Source of the DNA: Flavitalea plasmicola
GTDB lineage: Bacteria; Bacteroidota; Bacteroidia; Chitinophagales; Chitinophagaceae
Reading direction: 5' to 3'
NCBI RefSeq assembly: GCF_030546645.1
Contig: NZ_JAUOTO010000001.1
Span: 372,001-436,000 of the forward strand
DNA length: 64,000 nt
Below the pieces are notes generated by a model. It did no database searches and was not told the DNA's origin. It saw nothing but the letters and a program-made list of their open reading frames with translations. The translations under genes and the position numbers were made by a program. Below, in pieces: positions 50,705 through 58,455 of the stretch (positions within the stretch are counted from its first letter, which is position 1; each line of letters starts with the position of its first letter).

Positions 50705-53700
50705 ATGATCACCCGCTTAACCCTTGCTGTATTATTGTTGAATGCATTTTATTTTAATGCATATTCAAATGACTATGAAGATGCCTGGAAGGCATTGCAC
50801 CGCAATGACCGGCAGATGGCCAAAACCTTGCTCCAAAAGGCCATGCAAGACCCTCAGACGGCAGTGGACGCTTATATCACCTATACTTTTATCCGATCCT
50901 TTGAGGGGACGGATAAGGAAGTGGATGACCTCGGCGCGCGTCTGTACGACCAGCTGAAGGATCCCAACCCTTACCTGTTCGCTCTCTGGTTCAATCCTTC
51001 GGCGCTCGGCGGCTACGGTAAAAAAACGGGCCATCAGCTGCAGCTCCTGCAACGGCTGCTGACGGACAGCAAGGTCAACGGCTCCATCCGGGCGGCGGCG
51101 CATTATTTCAAGGCATTGCACAACCTGTATAGCAATGATATCGACGGCGCGCGGAAAGAGTGGACGAAGGTGGGTTCCGCCGGTCCCTTTTGGCAGCTCG
51201 CGGGCCCTTTTGACAATCTCGGGGGCAGCGGTTACTATAAGGACTATGGCCCCCTGCAGCATCCGGAGTCGGATGCCACATTTACTTCCGTGAATAACGC
51301 CGTGGTCAAATGGTTCAGTCCTCCTCTTATGAGCACTGAATCGTATGCCTTTCCTTACGCTCATTTTCAACGCAGCACGGCTGTCGTATATGCGCAGACC
51401 TTTGTCTATTCTCCGGATGACAGGAAGCTGTTCCTGCAGGCAGGGATGGGCGGCACGCTGAAAGTGTGGATCAACGACAGGCTTGCACTGGCCTGTGACA
51501 AAGAATTATTGACGGAGATGGACTATTTCCGGCAGGAGATCCGGCTTAAGAAGGGGTATAACAGGCTGCTGGTGCAATTGGGCTATGAAGATAATAGCTC
51601 CCCCAATTTTATCATCCGATTTACCGACAATAACTATTCCCCTGTCGGCGACCTGACCTATTCCGCCGCCAATCAGCCATACACGAAGGACCAGGACACG
51701 GGAGACCAGCCTACGCCCGTCAGGCATTTTGCAGAAGCCTTCTTCGAGCAGAAGATAAAGTCGGAGCCGGACAACCTCGTAAATTATATTTTGCTGACAG
51801 ATGTCTACCTCCGCAGCAAGAAGACGACGGAGGCTCGTAAAGTAATAGAGGACGCCCTAAAGATCGATCCTGATAATTCGCTGGTGCGGGCTGAGCTGAT
51901 GGAGGTCCTGATAAAAGAAAGCAACCGGACAAGACTGATGGAAGAGGCGGAAAGGATGAAAGAAAAAGATCCCGATTGCCTGCTGACCATGCGCATGAAT
52001 ATCCAACGGCTGACAAACGAGGAAAAATATGATGAAGCATTCAAGGAGCTGGATCGAAGTGTCCAGCTGTTTGGCGAAGATGAGGATAGCCGGACCATCA
52101 GGATCGGTCTGTACTCCAAACAGGGAAAACGGGACGAGCTGGTAAAGGCTATTGAAGAAGGATATGCGAAATATCCCAACAACACCGACCTCCTCGATTG
52201 GATGCACAGCCTGAAGGTCGACGGGTATAAAGATGCCAGGGGGGGATTGGAGATATACGAGAACTTCCTGAAGAATAATTATAGCTATAAGGTGATGAAG
52301 CAGCTGGCGGATGAATATAACAAGCAGGGCATGAGCGATAAAGCCCTCAAGCTCCTGGAGGCGGTGAAGGATATCGCACCCTATAATCCCGCGCTGTACA
52401 CAGACGTCTCCAGTCTTTATTTCGATCTGAAGGAATATGCCAAAGCCGCGGATTATGGACGTAAGGCCCTTACCTTGGCGCCCTACGTAGGAACTTATTG
52501 GGAGAACCTTGCTTTGGAATTGCAGCAGCAGCACATCGATGCCGAAGCAATCCAGGCCTGCCAGAAGGCCCTCTACTATGATGCCACCAACTATTCAGCC
52601 CGGGAAAAATTGCGCGATCTGCAAAAGAAACCCTCTCTCTGGAAGGCCTTTCCCGAGACAGACCCGTACAAGGCTATCCGGGACGCAGCCGGCAAAACCT
52701 ACGATCACAACTATTTTTATGTACTGGATGAGAAATTCGCCGTGATCCATCCCGAAGGCAATGCGGAAGAATATACCACCACGGTGGTAAAGATCCTCAA
52801 CCAAAAAGGCATTGACAGCTGGAAGGAATATAGCATCGGATATAATTCCAATACGCAGGTCCTGAAAGTGGAAAAGGCCGAGGTAGTGAAGAAAAGCGGT
52901 TCCGTCGTTCCGGCGGAGCAGAATGATAACCAGATCGTCTTCACAGGGCTGGAAGCAGGCGATGCCATCGTCCTGAAATACAAGATCCAGCATTATGAGC
53001 AGGGACGGATCAGCCGGCATTTTTCGGACAAGTTCATTTTCAACGCTTTTGTGCCTGAGCTGCTGACCCGGTATTGCCTGCTGGTGTCCAACAAAGTGAA
53101 GTTCGATTACAAAATGGTCAATGGGGACGTACAGCCCGCCAAGACGCCTTATGAGGATTTTACGCTCTATACCTGGCAAATGAACAACCCCGAGGTTTTC
53201 AAGTCGGAAGATTACATGCCGCCGCTGCAGGATGTAGGTCCGACGCTGCATATATCCACCTTGAATTCCTGGTCGGAAATAGCCAACTGGTATAATGACC
53301 TTTCCAATTCCATGGCGGATGACGACTTTGAAGTGAGAGAGGTGTTTAAAACATTATTCCCCCAGGGAACAGCAGGTGTCAGCGACAAGGAAAAAGCCAT
53401 GCGCATTTACAGGTATATCGCAGGCAACATCCACTATAGCTCCGTTTCTTTCCGGCAGGGCGCGTTTGTCCCGCAAAAAGCTTCCGTCACAATCAATACC
53501 CGGCTGGGAGATTGTAAAGACCTGTCCAGCCTCTTCGTCGCGCTGTCCAGGCTCGCCGGTGTGAGATCCTGCCTCGTGCTGGTCAACACCCGCGACAACG
53601 GTCAGAAAAGCATGGAGCTGCCTTCCGTAGAATTCAACCATTGCATTGTAAAGACATGGATCGATGGAAAACCCTGCTTCCTCGAATTGACGGACAACAA

Positions 53701-54460
53701 TCTGCCTTTTGCCTGTGTGCCTTCCAATTTATTCCATGCGTCCTGCCTGGTGATCCCTTCCGATAAGAAACAGATCTCCGATGCAAAGCTGGAATGGATC
53801 GAAGCGCCTGACAGGCCGAAAGAGATCATAAGACGGAAGGTCAATGTCCGCATCGAGGAAAGCAACCTGCGGATCCACTATGACGTGACCAAGACAGGGA
53901 GCCTGGTGTCCGGGATGAGAGATGTATATGAATCTTTGTCTTTCGAGAAACAGAAGGAGGAAATGCAGCAGCGGATGAGCTCCGGATTTAAGAATGGCCT
54001 GCAGCTGGACTCCATTTCATTCGAAGGCCTGCATGAAGCGTCGGATTCCGTACACTACAAATATTCAGGTCTGGCGCAAAACGAGGTGATCGAGGTGGGC
54101 AAGATCCGTATGATCAAAGTCCCTTTCACCGACGTTACATCCATGGATAATTTCACCATTGCGGACAGGAAATTTCCCGTCGAGCTCGGGCGATATGAAA
54201 GTGCGGATGCGTATGAGGAGAAATTGACGATCCAGGCTCCCGCCGGTGCGAAGTTCGCGGATATACCGGAAAATGAGAGCTTTGGTTTCGGCAGCAGCCG
54301 GTACAGTATCCAGTACGTTCGTGTAAATCCGGCCACCCTGACGGTGATCCAGCGAAGTGCCTTGCAGCGCAATGACGTTGCCGCAGTCGATTATAAGGCT
54401 TTGAGGGATTTTCTCTCGAAGATCGTCAAGGCCCAGTCGAAATATATAACATTCAAATAA
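50705..54460 (+). CDS. TPR - DUF3857 - transglutaminase-like secreted protein
   Basis: The 1251-residue protein begins with a signal peptide (to FNAYSN). The first half (about 20-640) is mostly helical with TPR-like repeats, interrupted near 200-300 by a beta-sandwich-like segment (KLFLQAGMGGTLKVWINDRL). DUF3857 begins near 690 with EYTTTVVKILNQKGIDSW. The transglutaminase-like core has Cys937 in RLGDCKDLSSLF, His979 in EFNHCIV and Asp997 in ELTDNN, an intact triad. Bacteroidota DUF3857-transglutaminase proteins are common but usually shorter. It would be periplasmic; the substrate is unknown. Confidence 0.88.
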   Translation: MITRLTLAVLLLNAFYFNAYSNDYEDAWKALHRNDRQMAKTLLQKAMQDPQTAVDAYITYTFIRSFEGTDKEVDDLGARLYDQLKDPNPYLFALWFNPSALGGYGKKTGHQLQLLQRLLTDSKVNGSIRAAAHYFKALHNLYSNDIDGARKEWTKVGSAGPFWQLAGPFDNLGGSGYYKDYGPLQHPESDATFTSVNNAVVKWFSPPLMSTESYAFPYAHFQRSTAVVYAQTFVYSPDDRKLFLQAGMGGTLKVWINDRLALACDKELLTEMDYFRQEIRLKKGYNRLLVQLGYEDNSSPNFIIRFTDNNYSPVGDLTYSAANQPYTKDQDTGDQPTPVRHFAEAFFEQKIKSEPDNLVNYILLTDVYLRSKKTTEARKVIEDALKIDPDNSLVRAELMEVLIKESNRTRLMEEAERMKEKDPDCLLTMRMNIQRLTNEEKYDEAFKELDRSVQLFGEDEDSRTIRIGLYSKQGKRDELVKAIEEGYAKYPNNTDLLDWMHSLKVDGYKDARGGLEIYENFLKNNYSYKVMKQLADEYNKQGMSDKALKLLEAVKDIAPYNPALYTDVSSLYFDLKEYAKAADYGRKALTLAPYVGTYWENLALELQQQHIDAEAIQACQKALYYDATNYSAREKLRDLQKKPSLWKAFPETDPYKAIRDAAGKTYDHNYFYVLDEKFAVIHPEGNAEEYTTTVVKILNQKGIDSWKEYSIGYNSNTQVLKVEKAEVVKKSGSVVPAEQNDNQIVFTGLEAGDAIVLKYKIQHYEQGRISRHFSDKFIFNAFVPELLTRYCLLVSNKVKFDYKMVNGDVQPAKTPYEDFTLYTWQMNNPEVFKSEDYMPPLQDVGPTLHISTLNSWSEIANWYNDLSNSMADDDFEVREVFKTLFPQGTAGVSDKEKAMRIYRYIAGNIHYSSVSFRQGAFVPQKASVTINTRLGDCKDLSSLFVALSRLAGVRSCLVLVNTRDNGQKSMELPSVEFNHCIVKTWIDGKPCFLELTDNNLPFACVPSNLFHASCLVIPSDKKQISDAKLEWIEAPDRPKEIIRRKVNVRIEESNLRIHYDVTKTGSLVSGMRDVYESLSFEKQKEEMQQRMSSGFKNGLQLDSISFEGLHEASDSVHYKYSGLAQNEVIEVGKIRMIKVPFTDVTSMDNFTIADRKFPVELGRYESADAYEEKLTIQAPAGAKFADIPENESFGFGSSRYSIQYVRVNPATLTVIQRSALQRNDVAAVDYKALRDFLSKIVKAQSKYITFK

Positions 54461-54461
54461 G

Positions 54462-55805
54462 CTATACCGTCAATCCCAGCCTCCTGGAAATATCGGAGTT
54501 GAATTTGCCGGCAGGATCATATTTCTTTTTGATAGCGAGCCATTCCGTATACTGGGGATACATGTCCTTGAACATTTTTTCGTCCAGCATGGCGTCCTTT
54601 CCAAGATAGAGCCTTCCGCCGGCCGCAAGGACCTTTGCATCCAGCTTCCGGGTGAATGCATGGAGCCCTTTCGTGACGGGAAAGTCGATGGCGAGCGTAT
54701 ATCCTTTAAAGGGGAAGGAGAGGATCCCCTGACCGTCGCCCATTCTTTTGAAGACATTTAAAAAAGGCGTACAGCCGCTGGCAGCGATCATTTCAAGGAT
54801 CTCCACGAGATGCTGGCGTCCATTCTCTTCCGGTATCACAAACTGGTACTGTATAAACCCTTTTTTCCCATAGCCCTTGTTCCAGTTGTTGATGGCATCC
54901 AGCGGGAAGAAGAATTTCTCGTAATGCACGAATTGCTTGGGAGAGTTCTGCACAAAGGCGATGACCCTGTTCAGGATCCTCACGGTAAGGTTGTTGAGGG
55001 TAAAAGAAGGAAGGAAGACGGGCACGGACAATTTGCCTTTGGCGTGCAGCTTCAGCGGTTCGTTCTTCAACTTGTCGGGCAGCTCGCTCAATTTGGCCGA
55101 ATTGCCGAAGGAGATCACCCCGCTGCCCAGCTTGCTGCCCTTGGCAAGGGCGTCGATCCAGGCAACAGAGTAGTTGTATTCATGATCCAGTTTGTTGAGG
55201 GTCTCCAGCATATGGTCCAGGTTGCGGATGGCGACGCTTTTTTGCCTGAAATACATGGTCTCTACTTTCCGGAGCTTCAGCCTGGCCGTAAGGATGACGC
55301 CCAGCAGTCCCAGGCCGCCGAAATTCGCCCAGAACAGGTCGGCATTTTCCGTGCGGGATGCTGTCAATACGGTGCCATCCGCGATAAGAATGGTAAAAGA
55401 CAGGACGCAGTTGACAAAGGAGCCGTCGATATGATGGGCCTTACCGTGGATGTCATTGGCGATGGCGCCTCCCACCGTGACGAACTTCGTCCCCGGACAG
55501 ATCATGGGAAGGAAGCCTTTAGGCCCCAGGGCGGAAATGATCTCTTCCAGGCTGACACCTGCCTGGCACTCCAATATCCCTTCCTGCTCATCCCATGCGA
55601 GGAAATTATTGAACTGCGTGCAGGCCACCACATAGTTCTCCTTGTTCAGGGCCTGATCGCCGTAGCTTCTTCCCAGCCCCCGGGCTATCAGGTCGTCATG
55701 CCGCAGGGCGCCCTGGAAATCTTCGGCCAGACGGGGGGAGATCACATACGATTCGGATACGGGATAATTGCCCCATCCTGACAACAGCTCTTTTTTGGGT
55801 GGCAT
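54462..55805 (-). CDS. FAD-binding oxidoreductase, DprE1-like
   Basis: With the ATG at 55805 the protein has 447 residues. A vanillyl-alcohol-oxidase-type FAD domain is visible: GLGRSYGDQALNKENYV (about 45-60), CPGTKFVTVGGAIANDIHGKAHH and FWANFGGLGLLGVILTARLKL. The layout follows decaprenyl-phosphoryl-ribose oxidase (DprE1), including a C-terminal cap domain. Bacteroidota homologues usually pair with an SDR and a prenyltransferase, but neither is adjacent here. The covalent FAD His cannot be assigned, so aldonolactone or polyprenyl-sugar oxidation are both possible. Confidence 0.82.
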   Translation of the reverse strand: MPPKKELLSGWGNYPVSESYVISPRLAEDFQGALRHDDLIARGLGRSYGDQALNKENYVVACTQFNNFLAWDEQEGILECQAGVSLEEIISALGPKGFLPMICPGTKFVTVGGAIANDIHGKAHHIDGSFVNCVLSFTILIADGTVLTASRTENADLFWANFGGLGLLGVILTARLKLRKVETMYFRQKSVAIRNLDHMLETLNKLDHEYNYSVAWIDALAKGSKLGSGVISFGNSAKLSELPDKLKNEPLKLHAKGKLSVPVFLPSFTLNNLTVRILNRVIAFVQNSPKQFVHYEKFFFPLDAINNWNKGYGKKGFIQYQFVIPEENGRQHLVEILEMIAASGCTPFLNVFKRMGDGQGILSFPFKGYTLAIDFPVTKGLHAFTRKLDAKVLAAGGRLYLGKDAMLDEKMFKDMYPQYTEWLAIKKKYDPAGKFNSDISRRLGLTV

Positions 55806-55924
55806 GAAAAGGAGTTTAGTGCGCAAATTTACAACATTCCGGAGGATAGGTCAATGGCCACTAATTTAATTAATATCCGGAGGGAATCGGCCTTTATCAG
55901 TATATTCAAAAAAATGCTTGTCGT

Positions 55925-57679
55925 ATGAATAAAGGTATATTCTTCCTCTTCGCCGCCCTTATCCAATATGGTCTGGTTTCCGCACAGGCGCCCCCGGAGC
56001 AATACCCCGTGGACTCCGCCTCCGTCGAGCATGCCGGGGTGCCTAAAGGAGAGATATTGAAATTTACGTTCGATCACTCGAAGATCTTCCCCGGCACCTG
56101 GCGGGAGTACTGGATCTATATTCCTGCGCAATACAAGCCCGACCAGCCAGCCTGCGTATATGTCAACCAGGACGGCATACAGTGGAAAGCCCCTGTAGTC
56201 TTCGATAACCTTATTAACAAAAAAGAAATGCCGGTGACGATCGGCGTGTTCGTCACACCGGGACGGGTACGCGCCTCCGATCCTGCCGCCTCGCTGGACA
56301 GGTTCGACCGCAGCTTTGAATACGATGGGCTGGGGGATGCATATGTTCGTTTTATCCTGGATGAGATCCTTCCGGAAGTTGAAACAAAACGATCGGCAGA
56401 CGGCCGGCCCATCCACCTTTCGAAGAATGGTAATGACAGAGCCATTGGCGGCAGCAGCAGCGGGGCTATCGCCGCCTTCACGGCAGCCTGGGAAAGACCC
56501 GATGCTTTTTCCCGTGTGTTCAGTGCCATCGGGACCTATGTCAGTCTCAGGGGAGGCGATCGCTATCCCGGATTGATCCGTAAGTACGAGCCCAAGCCCC
56601 TTCGTATCTTTCTCCAGGATGGCTCCAACGATAACAACCACTATGGCGGCGACTGGTGGAAGGCCAACGAGATGATGGAACGGGCCCTGACCTTCGCGGG
56701 ATACGAGGTAAAACATGTCTGGGGTGAGGGCGGGCACAGCGGTGCCCAGGGTATTTCGCTCTTTCCGGATGCCATGCGCTGGCTGTGGAAAGACTGGCCT
56801 GCACCCGTTGCAGCAGGCCAGTCAAAAAACCAGGTATTAAATGATATCCTGATCCCGGGCGAAGGCTGGGAGCTGGTGGGTCAGGGCTATAATTTTACGG
56901 AAGGGACGGCAACCAATGCGACAGGTGATGTATTCTTCCAGGACATCCCCAATGGAAAGACCTATAGGGTAGGGGCCGACGGCAAACCCATCCTGCTGGC
57001 CATCGACTCGAAAAAAGCCAGCGGCACCTGCTTCGGCCCCGATGGCAGACGATATACCTGCACCGGCAGCCATGAGATCCTTTCGTATAGCCCCGCCGGC
57101 GACGTTGCGCTGGTGGCGGATAGTATTGCCGGCAACGACCTGGTCATGGCGCACAATGGAAACCTCTACGTCACTTCTCCCAATGGATCGGAAAAGCCCG
57201 GCAAGATCATCCTGGTGACGCCTAAAGGAGAGAAAAGAGTGGTGGATGAAGGGATAAAATTTCCCAATGGCGCTGCATTCACCCCTGATCAGACACAGCT
57301 TTATGTCACCGAGTCGGCGTCCCATTGGGTGTGGGTCTATACCATCATGCCCGACGGCAGTCTCGCCAACAAGCAGCGTTTCGGCTGGCTGCACGTCCCC
57401 GACACGCAGGAGAATGCATGGCCCGACGGGCTCAAATGCGATACGGCAGGAAGAGTATACACCACTTCCCGTATGGGCGTACAGATCCTGGACCAGATAG
57501 GCCGCGTGAACGCGATTCTGCCCGTCCCTTCCGGGCAGGCTTCCAATGTATGTTTTGGCGGCAGCGCCTTCAACATCCTGTATGTCACATGCAGTGATAA
57601 AGTGTATCGCCGCAAATTAAAGACCCGGGGCGCCAACCCCTTCGAAGCGCCGTATAAGCCGGTGACGCCAAGGCTTTGA
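55925..57679 (+). CDS. Secreted esterase fused to an SMP-30/gluconolactonase-like beta-propeller
   Basis: The 584-residue protein has a signal peptide ending GLVSAQ. Residues about 40-300 form an esterase domain (PF00756-like): WREYWIYIPAQYKPDQP, nucleophile elbow GGSSSG (175-180, Ser178) and the late HVWGEGGHSG. Residues about 310-575 are a six-bladed propeller typical of SMP-30/gluconolactonases: NFTEGTATNATGDVFF, GTCFGPDGRRYTCT, PNGAAFTPDQTQLYVTES, WPDGLKCDTAGRVYTTS. One polypeptide would thus carry ester and lactone-type hydrolase domains. A sugar-ester substrate is a plausible guess. The gene seems to stand alone. Confidence 0.88.
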   Translation: MNKGIFFLFAALIQYGLVSAQAPPEQYPVDSASVEHAGVPKGEILKFTFDHSKIFPGTWREYWIYIPAQYKPDQPACVYVNQDGIQWKAPVVFDNLINKKEMPVTIGVFVTPGRVRASDPAASLDRFDRSFEYDGLGDAYVRFILDEILPEVETKRSADGRPIHLSKNGNDRAIGGSSSGAIAAFTAAWERPDAFSRVFSAIGTYVSLRGGDRYPGLIRKYEPKPLRIFLQDGSNDNNHYGGDWWKANEMMERALTFAGYEVKHVWGEGGHSGAQGISLFPDAMRWLWKDWPAPVAAGQSKNQVLNDILIPGEGWELVGQGYNFTEGTATNATGDVFFQDIPNGKTYRVGADGKPILLAIDSKKASGTCFGPDGRRYTCTGSHEILSYSPAGDVALVADSIAGNDLVMAHNGNLYVTSPNGSEKPGKIILVTPKGEKRVVDEGIKFPNGAAFTPDQTQLYVTESASHWVWVYTIMPDGSLANKQRFGWLHVPDTQENAWPDGLKCDTAGRVYTTSRMGVQILDQIGRVNAILPVPSGQASNVCFGGSAFNILYVTCSDKVYRRKLKTRGANPFEAPYKPVTPRL

Positions 57680-57687
57680 GTGGCTCA

Positions 57688-58368
57688 TCAGTAGTCGTCG
57701 ATGTCTTTAGGCTTGTATTTCTTGACTTTCTTCCTGGAAATGAGCAAAAAGACGGCTACGAATGCAGGTGTCCAGGTGACATACTCCATTTTGCCGTCGA
57801 AAATGATGTCGGCGATGATCAGCAGCAGAAACGTCGCGCCCAATGCGATGGTCATATAGAGGCTGCGGAAATAGAAATATTTTTTCTCTGCGGCAAATCC
57901 TTCCACGGCCAGCAAGGGCTTCTGACGAACGATGTAACGCACCAGTAGAAAATGGGTGGCGCTTACCGCTGCCAGGTTGAGGAAATAGAGATAGAGGGGC
58001 AGCAGAAACCCGGATTTTACATGTCCGGCAAGACCGGCGGCAGTAAATGGAAAGGTGACGATAAAGAAAAGAAAGAACAGGTTGCGTTTGATCAGCCCCT
58101 GGTTATATTTATGCAGCAGCCGGAACAGCTGCAGATGCAGAGACCAGAAGCGGCCAATGAAGAAAAAACTGATGACAAAAGCGGCAAAGCTAAACATCAT
58201 AGGTTGGACGAGCTTTAAGGTGGTTTCGCCCGCCACATGCTCAACCTCAGGCCATTTGATGTCAATGATCAAAAGGGTAATTGCGATGGCGAACACGGCG
58301 TCGCTGAAGAGGATGACCCTTTCCAGCTCGAATTCTTTCTCAAGTACAGTAGGTTGGTGCTTGGACAT
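57688..58368 (-). CDS. TMEM175-family (DUF1211) membrane protein
   Basis: Starting at the ATG at 58368 (MSKHQ), the protein has 226 residues and about six helices. The first helix carries the family signature RVILFSDAVFAIAITLLIIDI with Phe-Ser-Asp at 21-23. This family includes lysosomal and bacterial potassium channels, with two such repeats in eukaryotes and one in bacteria, which form tetramers. A potassium-leak role is inferred. The longer frame to 58452 is unlikely, as it would nearly touch the divergent GH2 gene. Confidence 0.87.
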   Translation of the reverse strand: MSKHQPTVLEKEFELERVILFSDAVFAIAITLLIIDIKWPEVEHVAGETTLKLVQPMMFSFAAFVISFFFIGRFWSLHLQLFRLLHKYNQGLIKRNLFFLFFIVTFPFTAAGLAGHVKSGFLLPLYLYFLNLAAVSATHFLLVRYIVRQKPLLAVEGFAAEKKYFYFRSLYMTIALGATFLLLIIADIIFDGKMEYVTWTPAFVAVFLLISRKKVKKYKPKDIDDY

Positions 58369-58455
58369 GGTATAAGTTCTCAATTTGTAGACAACTATGC
58401 AAATTTTAGGGCAATTTTTTTCTGGCATATCTTTAGGGCCTATTAAAGTCATAAG

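Noticed and set aside
55829-56737. A 302-residue minus-strand frame overlapping the esterase/SMP-30 gene
   Set aside because: The plus-strand esterase domain is well conserved (GGSSSG elbow, signal peptide), so the reverse frame is a shadow.
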